Below are positions 1 to 8,022 of a stretch of 64,000 nucleotides of DNA, piece by piece. The number at the start of each line of letters is the position of its first letter. Within the stretch, counting starts at the first letter, position 1. Both the position numbers and the translations under genes were made by a program. The notes beneath the pieces are model-generated. The model made no database searches. It was not told the DNA's origin and saw only the letters and a list, made by a program, of their open reading frames with translations. This DNA comes from Halobacillus naozhouensis (lineage in GTDB: Bacteria; Bacillota; Bacilli; Bacillales; Halobacillaceae): NCBI RefSeq assembly GCF_029714185.1, contig NZ_CP121671.1:1550001-1614000 (forward strand), given 5' to 3'.

Positions 1-487
1 GCAGTGTCAGGACCATAGACGATTGCCCGCCGCCCACTGTATAAAGGGTGCCAGAGGCACAGCCTGATCCCATTTGCATTCCGATTCCAAACATAAAGGC
101 ACCGGCAATCACACTAATGCCGACAGGAGATACGTAGCCAGAAGGCGTCGTTCCGGTAAAACTAAAGCCGGTGGAGAGAATGACAGCAAATAGTGTTGTC
201 GCTACAGCGAGCATTACCATATGTGCTTGCAGCCCCTGGACATTTCCGACAGACATTAAACGCCTGAAGGCTGAAGTAAAGCCAAAACGGGCATATAAAA
301 GGGCTAGACCAAAGGCGATTCCGATGATAAATAAAATTCCTTGAGTAATGGTTGTTACGGAAACGATCGTTATGAGTAAAAGGAGTGCAGCTAGAATACC
401 TAGAATCACCAACGGCTTTTGCACGGGGTTTAATGGAGCAACCATCGTCGTGGATTGCTTATTCCATGGTTTTAATTGGGTTGCCAT
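1..487 (-). CDS. YeeE/YedE family membrane protein, 3' end cut off by the window
   Basis: Integral membrane protein of the YeeE/YedE (sulphur transport, DUF395) family, probably importing thiosulfate or another sulfur compound. The visible 162 residues start at ATG 487-485, 7 bases after an AAGGAGGATT site. They contain several hydrophobic helices and end in the family hallmark GMQMGSGCASGTLYTVGGG, which carries the conserved Cys. The rest lies beyond base 1. Family membership is clear from the motif. The substrate is inferred from the family only, and no partner TusA-like gene is visible in the window. Confidence 0.85.
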   Translation of the reverse strand, partial: MATQLKPWNKQSTTMVAPLNPVQKPLVILGILAALLLLITIVSVTTITQGILFIIGIAFGLALLYARFGFTSAFRRLMSVGNVQGLQAHMVMLAVATTLFAVILSTGFSFTGTTPSGYVSPVGISVIAGAFMFGIGMQMGSGCASGTLYTVGGGQSSMVLTL

Positions 488-686
488 ATTAATCCTCCTT
501 ATTCCTAGTTGTAAACTATGTTTTTAAATCGTCATTTATCATAAAATAACTGAATCCATTTGTAAAACTATTAAGCTTGAAACTAATTTTTTTATAAAAA
601 ATGTCGAATAATTTTTCATTTTAAGGTTAAATTGAAAAAAGAACGGGTATAAAAATGGATAAGTTACATAAAGGATGGTGAATGAA

Positions 687-926
687 TTGGCAACAAGTAA
701 GAAATCCTGGCATGTTATTTTTTTATTAAACAGTGAACGGATTGTTGCTCATGACCTTGAATTAAGTGAGGAAATGACAGAACGAGAAACCTCTGAGTTT
801 ATTGTGAAACAGCTTGATAAAGGGGAGTGGTGGTTTTTAGAGGATGGAGTAGCGATTCAAACAAATAGTGTGCAAAGCTTCTATTTAGATAAGGCCGCCA
901 GACGGACGCGCTTTTCTCGCGAATAA
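687..926 (+). CDS. Short hypothetical protein, 79 aa
   Basis: Small soluble protein with no family I recognise. It is rich in charged residues, carries a WWF run in the middle and ends in a basic tail (RRTRFSRE). TTG 687 is preferred because AAAGGATGGTG lies at a proper distance upstream; ATG 675 is in frame but overlaps that ribosome binding site. It stands alone between a divergent transporter and a strong terminator, so it is probably a single-gene transcript. The function is unknown. Confidence 0.6.
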   Translation: MATSKKSWHVIFLLNSERIVAHDLELSEEMTERETSEFIVKQLDKGEWWFLEDGVAIQTNSVQSFYLDKAARRTRFSRE

Positions 927-943
927 TAAGGTTAAACAAAAGG

Positions 944-978
944 AAGGCCAGCTCAATGTCAGGAGCTGGCCTTTTTTG
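944..978 (+). terminator. Rho-independent terminator
   Basis: An 11-bp stem AAGGCCAGCTC/GAGCTGGCCTT with an 8-base loop is followed by a run of T. It ends the 687-926 transcript. Confidence 0.85.
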
Positions 979-1008
979 GCTCGCTGTAAGTGCGAGACAG
1001 TCTCATTC

Positions 1009-1488
1009 TCAGGATTCTAATATTTCCACCTGAATGTGCTGGCGTCCAAATTGCAAGGCCTCATCAAGCTCACTCATGAAGATGTCAATTCGGTTTCCGT
1101 CAATCGCTCCGCCAATATCCCCGGCAACAGCTACACCATAACCAGGAACTCTGACCTTAGAGCCTAGCGGGATCACATCAGGATCTACGGCGATTACTTT
1201 TCTGTCAGGATTGGCATGGAGATCGATGCCGGTATAGGTTGTCCCACTGCATCCTTCACAATTAGCGGTATAAGCTGTTGCCTCCACATTTACAACTCTC
1301 TTCACCTTGTCAAAGCGTTCATGATTTGGCGACTTTTTACCAAGGTCAAGAGCTTTCGTTTCAGCTTTATGAATGATTTCCTCTTCGGTAACTTCATCGG
1401 CTTGAATAGCTGAAGAGTCCGGATCTATATACGGTAAACCAATTAAATAAATGAATAGAAATGATAGCGTAATAATAGATGCTCTCAT
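1009..1488 (-). CDS. 3D-domain cell wall protein, YuiC-like
   Basis: Exported protein with a 3D (three Asp) domain, the fold of MltA/RpfB-type peptidoglycan-cleaving enzymes. The first 20 residues form a signal peptide or membrane anchor (IITLSFLFIYLIGL). The domain covers about residues 68-157, with VEATAYT, GCSGTTYTG, and the Asp pair region VAVAGDIGGAIDGNRIDIF. The arrangement matches B. subtilis YuiC and related stationary-phase wall proteins, though at 159 aa it is shorter. Start ATG 1488 follows AAGGAAGGGGA. Lytic transglycosylase activity on the wall is inferred from the family. Confidence 0.85.
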   Translation of the reverse strand: MRASIITLSFLFIYLIGLPYIDPDSSAIQADEVTEEEIIHKAETKALDLGKKSPNHERFDKVKRVVNVEATAYTANCEGCSGTTYTGIDLHANPDRKVIAVDPDVIPLGSKVRVPGYGVAVAGDIGGAIDGNRIDIFMSELDEALQFGRQHIQVEILES

Positions 1489-1669
1489 GACTTATGTCCC
1501 CTTCCTTTTTCAGTCACTTGAGCATTATAACAACCGTGATGGAACTGAACAATTAAAAAAGTCCTACAATATGATTACGCTTCTGTTACAAAACAACCAT
1601 CCTTTACATGGTCAGGAAGGACTTGCTAACTATGCTGCAAATTGGCTGTCACAAGGTGAAGTCCAATAG
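1487..1669 (+). CDS. Possible short ORF, 60 aa, unknown
   Basis: Open frame between two minus-strand genes, overlapping the first bases of the 3D-domain gene. The C-terminal 45 residues (HYNNRDGTEQLKKSYNMI..., ending NWLSQGEVQ) read like real helical protein. There is no convincing ribosome binding site before ATG 1487 or the earlier ATG 1451. It may be a gene remnant or a chance frame. Confidence 0.3.
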   Translation: MTYVPFLFQSLEHYNNRDGTEQLKKSYNMITLLLQNNHPLHGQEGLANYAANWLSQGEVQ

Positions 1670-1681
1670 TAGTTTGGGATG

Positions 1682-2188
1682 CTATTCCAGTTTGTGCACC
1701 TCTATGGAGTTAAGTGCTGGTTTGCTATAGATACTTTCCTCGCCAAAGTCGATAAAGGCCGATAGAACCAGCTCGTTATCAGGCCTGTCCATAGGAAATT
1801 CAAGATGCAATTGTTCGATTCGGACTTTCTGATTGCGTTGTAACCAGGATGCTGTCTGGGGAGGCTGTAACCTTATTTGCCGATCCCTTTCTTCAACTTT
1901 TCCCCATCGATTAGTTGTGGACCATGCAGACGTGTTCTTCGCCAGGAATCCCCCTTCCCAATTGGCTGTATTAGAAGAATCAAGGGTGAAGATCAGCTCA
2001 GGCATTGGTAAATCATGCTGGGTTAGATTTTCTACTGTAAATTTGATGTGGAGTCGAATTTTCTCATGGCGGTGGTCCATGAACAAACTATGGGTGAAAT
2101 AGCCATACACGAGTCTCGGCTGATTAAGAATGTTGTCCAAGTGTTGAATACGGCTGTTGAGCCTGTCCGTAAATCGTTCTCCATTCAT
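1682..2188 (-). CDS. Hypothetical protein, 168 aa
   Basis: Soluble protein of unknown family. After a helical N terminus (residues 1-25), the rest is mostly beta-strand with alternating hydrophobic and polar residues, suggesting an immunoglobulin-like sandwich. No catalytic motif or signal peptide is visible. ATG 2188 is set by AAGGAGGGG 7 bases upstream, which argues strongly that the gene is expressed. It runs in the same direction as the 3D-domain gene but 193 bases apart. Confidence 0.7.
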   Translation of the reverse strand: MNGERFTDRLNSRIQHLDNILNQPRLVYGYFTHSLFMDHRHEKIRLHIKFTVENLTQHDLPMPELIFTLDSSNTANWEGGFLAKNTSAWSTTNRWGKVEERDRQIRLQPPQTASWLQRNQKVRIEQLHLEFPMDRPDNELVLSAFIDFGEESIYSKPALNSIEVHKLE

Positions 2189-2273
2189 TACGTGCCCCTC
2201 CTTGTGGTCAATAAAAAGATTGAATGATTACTAGTATATGAGAGCCAGGACGGATTATGGCTATTTCAGCTAA

Positions 2274-2304
2274 ATGGACCGCTCTTTAAGCAGGAGCGGT
2301 CCAT
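2274..2304 (-). terminator. Hairpin downstream of the 30-aa gene
   Basis: A perfect 11-bp stem ATGGACCGCTC/GAGCGGTCCAT with a 9-base loop. On the minus strand only TTTAGC follows, so it is a weak terminator or a transcript-stabilising hairpin. Confidence 0.5.
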
Positions 2305-2323
2305 AATTGATTGTTACATAACA

Positions 2324-2416
2324 TCATCGTTCCTTTCGGCGTTTCTTTCCACAGCAGGATGTACGCTTCCTTGGTGTTTTTTTCTGAGGGCGTACTTTTT
2401 CTGGACGGTCGCTCAA
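2324..2416 (-). CDS. Very small basic protein, 30 aa, with a Cys pair
   Basis: The frame starts with TTG 2416-2414, 6 bases after AAAGGAGTG, and stops with TGA at 2326-2324. It encodes MSDRPEKVRPQKKTPRKR followed by TSCCGKKRRKER. About half the residues are Lys or Arg, with a central Cys-Cys. Such a protein could bind nucleic acid or be a minor spore component, but nothing in the sequence proves either. The fitting ribosome binding site, the clean stop and the hairpin 20 bases downstream support a real gene. Confidence 0.5.
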   Translation of the reverse strand: MSDRPEKVRPQKKTPRKRTSCCGKKRRKER

Positions 2417-2648
2417 GGAAAACACTCCTTTCGAAAAAGTATGGATCTGGATATGAAAGACTATTGTTTATCTTATGCAGCTTGGTAAGAAGGGGCCCGT
2501 GTGTTCAACTAATTTGTCAAAAAAGCTAAAAATATAAGTCGAAAATGCCAAATTTGACGGTCGGAATTGGAGAAAATCATGATATAATATTCATACTATG
2601 TTCGTTCATTCAATCAAGATTTTTAGAAAATAAAAGGAGGACGGGCCC

Positions 2649-3815
2649 ATCAAATATTGTGAAGAATGTGGAAGTGGAAATAGCCCGGGCTCGCATTATT
2701 GCTCCCAATGTGGAGAGAAATTAAATGGTGATGATACATTTATTCCCGCGAACTCTGAATCCACCCCAGGTGTCAAGCAGAAGTGGACGATCATTGCTCC
2801 TCTTCTAACCTTCGTTTTTGCTTTAGGGGTAATAGGCTTTACATATATGTATGAAAAGAATGTGAATGAAGAAACGCTGACGATTAAGGAAGACGCCGAA
2901 CAGATGGCGCTGAAAGGGAAGTACGAAAAAGCAGAGTCGATGTTATCCGAGGCAGTCGAGAAGCGGCCTGATTTTGAAGCACTGCAACAGGATTTAACAA
3001 GTGTGCGTTCTGTACTTGTCATGAATAATGACCTCAATAAAGTGTCTGAATATATTAAAAATAATAGGCTGGAAGATGCCCAAACAAGTTTATCAACCAT
3101 TCAAAAACAAATTTATAATGCGCAAAGTCAGCTATCTGTTACGCTGATTCCAAAAGTTGAACGATTGGCTTCCAGAATTACAATTGGCGAAATTAATAAT
3201 CAAATTAAGCATCTGACAAATATCGATGAGTTAGCCGATAAGCTAAATACGCTGTCAGGACTGGATTTGAAAGAGGCCGCTCAAGCCCGTAGTAAAATTA
3301 ATGAGAAAATTGTGGCGATTGCGGCTAAAAAAGCGGAAGCGGCCATGGCAGATAAGCAATTTAATGAGGCCATTGCTACGGTAGATGAAGGACTGCAGTA
3401 TGTCGTGAACAATGAGAAACTGATTCAATTAAAGAACCGGGTTAAACAGGAACAGCAAGCTTTCGAGCAACGGCAGCAGGAACGAATAAAGCATGCCATG
3501 GAGAAAGCGGCAGAAGAAGATCTTAAGAATCGAAAGCATGCGGTAAAAGTACTTGAAGTCAAAGCGACTAAAGATGAGTATGGAGATATCAAAGTAACCG
3601 GCGAAGTCGGCAGCGAAGCGACGAAAATTGTCAGCTCGATTAAAGTAACTTTTGAATTGAAAAATAAAGACGATGATGTTGTGAAAACGGATACGGCTGA
3701 AGTTTATCCGATGTATGTGAACCCAGGAGACAAAGGGACGTTTGAGAAGATCTATTATGATCTTAAAGAAGAAGTCACAGTAAACATTACGAATGTCGAG
3801 TGGTACGTAGAATAG
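2649..3815 (+). CDS. Zinc-ribbon membrane protein with C-terminal FxLYD-like domain; probable ATC start
   Basis: 388-residue single-pass membrane protein. Residues 3-21 form a zinc ribbon (C4, C7, C18, C21). Residues 47-68 are a membrane helix, the next 220 or so are Lys/Glu/Ala-rich helices of TPR or coiled-coil type, and the last 90 resemble the FxLYD fold. The zinc ribbon and helix are in frame with the rest, but the first ATG/GTG/TTG is ATG 2847, which would delete both. ATC 2649 sits where relatives have the Met of 'MKYC', 8 bases after AAAAGGAGG, with an in-frame stop at 2631. It is 11 bases from the protease gene, so the two probably act together in the envelope. Confidence 0.75.
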   Translation: MKYCEECGSGNSPGSHYCSQCGEKLNGDDTFIPANSESTPGVKQKWTIIAPLLTFVFALGVIGFTYMYEKNVNEETLTIKEDAEQMALKGKYEKAESMLSEAVEKRPDFEALQQDLTSVRSVLVMNNDLNKVSEYIKNNRLEDAQTSLSTIQKQIYNAQSQLSVTLIPKVERLASRITIGEINNQIKHLTNIDELADKLNTLSGLDLKEAAQARSKINEKIVAIAAKKAEAAMADKQFNEAIATVDEGLQYVVNNEKLIQLKNRVKQEQQAFEQRQQERIKHAMEKAAEEDLKNRKHAVKVLEVKATKDEYGDIKVTGEVGSEATKIVSSIKVTFELKNKDDDVVKTDTAEVYPMYVNPGDKGTFEKIYYDLKEEVTVNITNVEWYVE

Positions 3816-3826
3816 GAGGACGGCGT

Positions 3827-4963
3827 ATGGACCGGAGATGGCTCATGAGCCTGCTCGCGATGCTAGTATGTATAGGGGCGGGAATTGCGGGAACCGTTTA
3901 CGTAAAGCATAGTGTTCCGAAGCAACTCGAAGCAAGCTCGCTGCTCAATCAGCCCGTCTCGAAGCAAGACAGTAAGACAGTAGCAAAGAGCACCCAGGAT
4001 ATTATCTATGAATCTCAGAAATTGGTTGTCCAAATTGAACTTAAAAATGGATCGATCGGATCGGGGTTTCTCTATAATAAAAAAGGCGATGTGATCACGA
4101 ATGCTCACGTGGTGGCCAATGCTAAACAAGTGACCATTGTCACAGCGGATTCCAAGGAAATGAAAGGGGAAGTTATTGGGATAAGCCGGACAACAGATAT
4201 AGCGGTTGTCCGAGTTCCAGGTCTAAAAGGTCGAACTCCACTTCCTATTGACAAGACAGCCGATGTAGAACTTTTGACGGAAGTACTTGCGCTTGGAAGT
4301 CCGCTTGGTCTGCAAAATACGGTAACGACCGGGGAAATCAGTGGTCTCAACCGAAACTTTGAACTCCCGCCATTTACCTATGAAAATGTTTACCAAATTT
4401 CTGCCCCGATTTCACCAGGAAATAGCGGAGGTCCGCTCCTGAACGGGAACACGGGGGAAGTAATGGGAATTAATTCGGCGAAGCTAGGTCAGGAAACGAT
4501 TGGCTTCAGCATCCCGATTCTCGACATCCTTCCAATGGTTAAGAAGTGGTCGCAATCTCCTATGAAGGAATTGCCTGAATTTCCCGAGTTAAAGACCAAT
4601 GGGAACGAAAATTCATCTGTTCATAGCACGGATGCTGACCAAGCCACCTATATTGTGCAATACTTTTACGATAGTATTAACCAGGGAGACTTTGTGACCG
4701 CCTACTCGTTAATAGGGAGCAAGTGGCAAAACAACACAACGTATGAAGAGTTTCGTGCGGGCTATAATCAGAAATTATCTGTAGCAATTGATCATATCGT
4801 AGCTGACCCAGTAGAAGGGGAAAAGGTGGAAGTAACGGCCTTTGTTACAACGAAAGAAACGAAAAATGGCAGTGTTGAAATGAAAAAATACAAATATCAT
4901 TTTGTAGTAGGCTATGAAAATGATCAGATGAAAATAATCTCTGGCAGTGGAGAACAAATTTAA
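3827..4963 (+). CDS. Membrane-anchored trypsin-like serine protease (S1C, HtrA/DegP type)
   Basis: 378-residue protease with an N-terminal membrane anchor (residues 6-25) and the chymotrypsin-fold domain outside. The catalytic triad is visible: His94 in TNAHVV, Asp124 in TDIAVVRV and Ser200 in PGNSGGPL. There is no PDZ domain. Instead the C-terminal 120 residues (YFYDSINQGDFVTAYSLIG...) resemble an NTF2-like fold. ATG 3827 follows ATAGGAGGACG. Because it sits directly behind the zinc-ribbon membrane protein, the two are probably one operon, perhaps for surface protein quality control (inference). Confidence 0.9.
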   Translation: MDRRWLMSLLAMLVCIGAGIAGTVYVKHSVPKQLEASSLLNQPVSKQDSKTVAKSTQDIIYESQKLVVQIELKNGSIGSGFLYNKKGDVITNAHVVANAKQVTIVTADSKEMKGEVIGISRTTDIAVVRVPGLKGRTPLPIDKTADVELLTEVLALGSPLGLQNTVTTGEISGLNRNFELPPFTYENVYQISAPISPGNSGGPLLNGNTGEVMGINSAKLGQETIGFSIPILDILPMVKKWSQSPMKELPEFPELKTNGNENSSVHSTDADQATYIVQYFYDSINQGDFVTAYSLIGSKWQNNTTYEEFRAGYNQKLSVAIDHIVADPVEGEKVEVTAFVTTKETKNGSVEMKKYKYHFVVGYENDQMKIISGSGEQI

Positions 4964-4970
4964 ATCTAGA

Positions 4971-5007
4971 AATGATCCCTTTCAACATGGAAGAGGATCA
5001 TTTTTTT
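4971..5007 (+). terminator. Rho-independent terminator
   Basis: The stem AATGATCC/GGATCATT with a T7 tail ends the zinc-ribbon/protease operon. Confidence 0.8.
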
Positions 5008-5074
5008 ACTCCAATTGCAAAAATATGTGACGAAATTTTAATAGGCACATAAAATGTAACTATAACTAAAAAAG

Positions 5075-5103
5075 TTGCACTAAGGAAAGATTTACACTAC
5101 ACT
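5075..5103 (+). promoter_or_regulatory. Probable sigma-A promoter of zupT
   Basis: TTGCAC, 17 bases, TACACT, about 33 bases before the zupT start codon. No Zur-like palindrome was noticed here. Confidence 0.5.
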
Positions 5104-5135
5104 ATGTTTAGGTTAACGAAAAGGAGAGAGGATGT

Positions 5136-5942
5136 ATGGAAGAATTATTGCTTGCTTTTGGCCTGACATTAATGGCTGGATTAGCTACAGGAATCGGCAG
5201 TGTGCTGGCTTTCTTTACATCAACCACCAACACTAAATTTCTGTCGGTAGCGCTCGGCTTTTCAGCAGGAGTCATGATCTATGTATCGATGGTGGAAATT
5301 TTCTTTAAAGCGAAAGAATCACTTGTCGGGAGCATGGGCGTGGAAGCGGGAAGCTGGGTCACGGTGGCAAGTTTCTTCGGCGGGATGCTTGTAATTGCTA
5401 TTATCGATAAAGCCATTCCGAAACAGGGTAACCCGCATGAACCGAAGAGTGTAGAAGATATGTCAAAACCACATGATGAGGTAAAAAATAGTCAATTATT
5501 AAAAATGGGAACGTTCACGGCACTGGCGATTGCAATCCACAACTTTCCAGAAGGAATTGCAACGTTTACTTCTGCTTTGCAGGATCCGTCGCTTGGTATA
5601 GCCATTGCGATCGCGATTGCTATTCATAATATTCCAGAGGGGATTGCTGTGTCGGTACCGATTTATTATGCCACTGGTGATCGCAAAAAAGCTTTTAAGC
5701 TATCTTTTCTTTCAGGGTTATCAGAACCTGTTGGGGCGATCGCTGCATACTTATTATTGATGCCATTTCTAAGTGATACGTTATTCGGAATCCTGTTCGC
5801 CGGGGTGGCAGGGATTATGGTATTCATTTCATTAGATGAGCTGCTGCCAGCTTCGAGACAATATGGAGAAGCCCATTTGTCCATATATGGCGTTGTCGGA
5901 GGTATGGCGGTAATGGCTGTGAGTTTATTATTATTTATATAA
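5136..5942 (+). CDS. zupT: ZIP-family zinc transporter ZupT
   Basis: 268-residue, eight-helix transporter of the ZIP family that imports zinc and other divalent metals. The two signature metal-binding helices are present: HNFPEGIATF (helix IV) and HNIPEGIAVSVP (helix V). A charged cytoplasmic loop between helices III and IV (residues 98-125) contains two His. ATG 5136 follows AAAGGAGAGAGG. The gene is monocistronic, with a promoter upstream and a strong hairpin just after the stop. Confidence 0.92.
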   Translation: MEELLLAFGLTLMAGLATGIGSVLAFFTSTTNTKFLSVALGFSAGVMIYVSMVEIFFKAKESLVGSMGVEAGSWVTVASFFGGMLVIAIIDKAIPKQGNPHEPKSVEDMSKPHDEVKNSQLLKMGTFTALAIAIHNFPEGIATFTSALQDPSLGIAIAIAIAIHNIPEGIAVSVPIYYATGDRKKAFKLSFLSGLSEPVGAIAAYLLLMPFLSDTLFGILFAGVAGIMVFISLDELLPASRQYGEAHLSIYGVVGGMAVMAVSLLLFI

Positions 5943-5951
5943 GAAATAAAG

Positions 5952-5987
5952 AAGCTGTGCGGAAACTTGATTTTCCGCACAGCTTTA
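5952..5987. terminator. Bidirectional terminator
   Basis: A 14-bp stem AAGCTGTGCGGAAA / TTTCCGCACAGCTT lies between convergent genes (zupT and the YgjP-like gene), with A-rich and T-rich flanks on opposite sides. Confidence 0.8.
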
Positions 5988-6572
5988 TTAATAGGTTCGT
6001 TCTTCGATTAAGTCATCGACCACGGTGGCTATCTTTTGTTTGGGGCGTTGAATTAACCGCCAATTTAAATAGATCGTTCGCTCTTCCTTATACCCTAACC
6101 GCAGTTTGTCGGGCTCGGGTAAGATCGTCCATTTATGGAGGGAGTTAAACTTTTCTTCAGCCTTTTCCTTCAGCCACTCTTCTTTCGCTCGTTCAAGCTC
6201 ACTTTGTATTTCTTGCTGTGTGAGTTGCTCCGGGTATGTGAAAAAAAACTTACCCTTGCTAAAATAGAACCTGGTTTGAGTGCCAGGCTCCATCATCACT
6301 TGATAGGCCCTGCCTAAATACGTAATTCGAACTGGCTGATCCGAATCCCATTCGACTGATTTATAAAGATCCTGATGGAGCTTCTGCCATTTTTCCTTCA
6401 TCCATTGCGTCTTTTTATGTAAAAAGTCATCCACTTTGTCAGTTGATTTAGCCTCAGGTGCTGTCACATGCGCGCCATTTAAATCATCCAGATAAATTTT
6501 AATAAAATGGACATCTGACAATGTCGTTAGCGTGTACTCAATTGTTCTTTGTTCGTCTTCGATGATGGGCAT
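5988..6572 (-). CDS. YgjP/DUF45-type protein lacking the HExxH zinc motif
   Basis: 194-residue protein related to YgjP-like (DUF45/WLM) metallopeptidases. The family features RITYLGRAYQV, a helical EEWLKEKAEEKF segment and YLNWRLIQRPK are present. In active members the last motif is followed by a VxxHELxH zinc site. Here it reads TVVDDLIEERTY and then stops, so neither His nor the third ligand exists. Protease activity is therefore not expected. It may be a genuine catalytically dead paralogue or a gene with a degraded 3' end. ATG 6572 follows AGAAAGGGGA, and the terminator downstream is intact. Confidence 0.75.
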   Translation of the reverse strand: MPIIEDEQRTIEYTLTTLSDVHFIKIYLDDLNGAHVTAPEAKSTDKVDDFLHKKTQWMKEKWQKLHQDLYKSVEWDSDQPVRITYLGRAYQVMMEPGTQTRFYFSKGKFFFTYPEQLTQQEIQSELERAKEEWLKEKAEEKFNSLHKWTILPEPDKLRLGYKEERTIYLNWRLIQRPKQKIATVVDDLIEERTY

Positions 6573-6641
6573 GGTAATCCCCTTTCTCGTAATCTATTAT
6601 TTTATTTTAATAAAGAAGGGGGAAGGCGTCAAAACAGACAC

Positions 6642-6671
6642 ATAGACCAGAGAAAGGGATCTCTGGTCTAT
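6642..6671 (-). terminator. Hairpin after the YjcZ-type gene
   Basis: The stem ATAGACCAGAGA/TCTCTGGTCTAT is a perfect 12 bp with a 6-base loop, just downstream of the small minus-strand gene. The tail is only moderately T-rich (TGTGTCTGTTTT). Confidence 0.6.
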
Positions 6672-6676
6672 AAGTG

Positions 6677-6790
6677 TTATTTGCATACCGCTGCCCCGAT
6701 GATAATTAAAAGGATAAACAGGATAATGATCAGAACAAATTCATCGCCGCGACGACGTCTTCCACAACCACATCCTCCGTAGTAACCCAT
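6677..6790 (-). CDS. YjcZ-type small membrane protein, 37 aa
   Basis: MGYYGGCGCG, then RRRRGDEF and a 17-residue hydrophobic helix (VLIIILFILLIIIGAAV). This is the pattern of the YjcZ family of sporulation-associated peptides (Gly/Tyr-rich head, FxLIVVLFILLIIVG helix). It differs in having two Cys in the head and four Arg before the helix. ATG 6790 is chosen over ATG 6796 because AAAAGGAGGG ends 6 bases before it. It is probably a spore coat or membrane peptide, from the family only. Confidence 0.8.
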   Translation of the reverse strand: MGYYGGCGCGRRRRGDEFVLIIILFILLIIIGAAVCK

Positions 6791-6903
6791 TAACATCCCT
6801 CCTTTTAGTCATACGATATTGTATGAATGCCCAGTTAGTTGGTAAAGGCGGATGTCTAGGTAGATAAAAAATTTAGTTTCTTTTTTTTCTATAGGGAAAG
6901 TAT

Positions 6904-8022
6904 CTATAGAGTGATGTTGGTTTGACGTTGCTGGAAATCTTCTTCCGGGTAGTACGTGTTTTTGACTAAAATGTTTGGTCCCAGGCATTTAACGGCAGGG
7001 CAATGACAGTTCAGGCTAGCTGCCGTCTCGGTACGGTTCCATGCCTCATACGCATCCTCTAAAGAGGTGTCCTGAATATTGCCAAGCCCAGGCTCATCAC
7101 CGAAGTCGGTGACAATGATATCACCGGTGAAAATATTTACATTCAAACGAGAACGTCCGTCGGGATCGTTTCTTACGGTCACGTTACGCTCTCTGTAGAG
7201 ACGCTTCAGCATCGCTAAATCTTTCTGGTTTGAACTGCAGGGATAATAGGGTAATGTTCCAAAAAGCATCCATGTGTCCTGGTCCCTGTGATCAAGCAGG
7301 CGGGTAATCCCTTCGCGCATTTCTTCAAGGGTTAATGTTTCCAGACTTGAAGCAAAGTCAACGGGGTACATAGGGTGAAGCTCATGTCTGGCACAGCCCA
7401 TTTCCAGAACGTGATCATGAATTTCTTCCAAATAAGGATAGGTGCGTTTGTTTAACATCGTTTCCGCTGAAACCATCACGCCTTCCTTTGCAAGACGCTG
7501 GGAGTTTTCCACCATCCGGTCAAAAAATTTCTGGCGATTGGCTTCAGAAGGTTTTCGTTCCATATTCGCAAAGCCGGTATGGATAAACTCCTCGATCGTC
7601 CCCCAGTTATGGGAAATATGTAGAACATCTAGATAAGGGATGATCGGCACGTAACGGTTATAAGGCAGTGTTAAATTGGAGTTAATTTGGGTTCGGACGC
7701 CCCGCTCGTGCGCATAGGCAAGCAGCGGCAATACATATTGCTCCACGGACTTTTTCGACATCATTGGTTCTCCGCCAGTAATGCTCAATGTCCGTAAGTG
7801 AGGAATTTCATCTAATCGCTTCAGTATGAGATCAATAGGTAGCGCATCAGGGTCTTTATCCTGCAGCGTATATCCGACAGCGCAATGTTCACAGCGCATA
7901 TTGCAAAGATAGGTAGTAGTAAATTCAACATTCGTAAGCATCATTTGACCATGCTCATCAACATCCATATAAGCCTCCCATGGATCATAAGCAGGGGAAA
8001 GCTTTTGTAACTTGTGGTTCAT
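6904..8022 (-). CDS. yfkAB: Radical SAM protein YfkAB
   Basis: 372-residue radical SAM enzyme of the YfkAB family. The [4Fe-4S] cluster motif CNMRCEHC (CxxxCxxC) lies near residue 42, followed by the SAM-binding ITGGEP. The C-terminal motif NCHCPAVKCLGPN is the CxCxxxxxC element that gives the family its name. Its reaction is not known to me. Start ATG 8022 follows AGAGAGGTCG. It stands alone on the minus strand, and both motifs are intact. Confidence 0.9.
   Translation of the reverse strand: MNHKLQKLSPAYDPWEAYMDVDEHGQMMLTNVEFTTTYLCNMRCEHCAVGYTLQDKDPDALPIDLILKRLDEIPHLRTLSITGGEPMMSKKSVEQYVLPLLAYAHERGVRTQINSNLTLPYNRYVPIIPYLDVLHISHNWGTIEEFIHTGFANMERKPSEANRQKFFDRMVENSQRLAKEGVMVSAETMLNKRTYPYLEEIHDHVLEMGCARHELHPMYPVDFASSLETLTLEEMREGITRLLDHRDQDTWMLFGTLPYYPCSSNQKDLAMLKRLYRERNVTVRNDPDGRSRLNVNIFTGDIIVTDFGDEPGLGNIQDTSLEDAYEAWNRTETAASLNCHCPAVKCLGPNILVKNTYYPEEDFQQRQTNITL

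Noticed and set aside
2311..2529. 72-codon plus-strand frame in the gap before the zinc-ribbon gene
   Set aside because: No ribosome binding site, and it lies opposite the better-supported 30-aa minus-strand gene.
6549..6782. Plus-strand frame over the YjcZ-type gene
   Set aside because: Antisense to a recognisable small gene; odd composition rich in Arg and Pro; no ribosome binding site.
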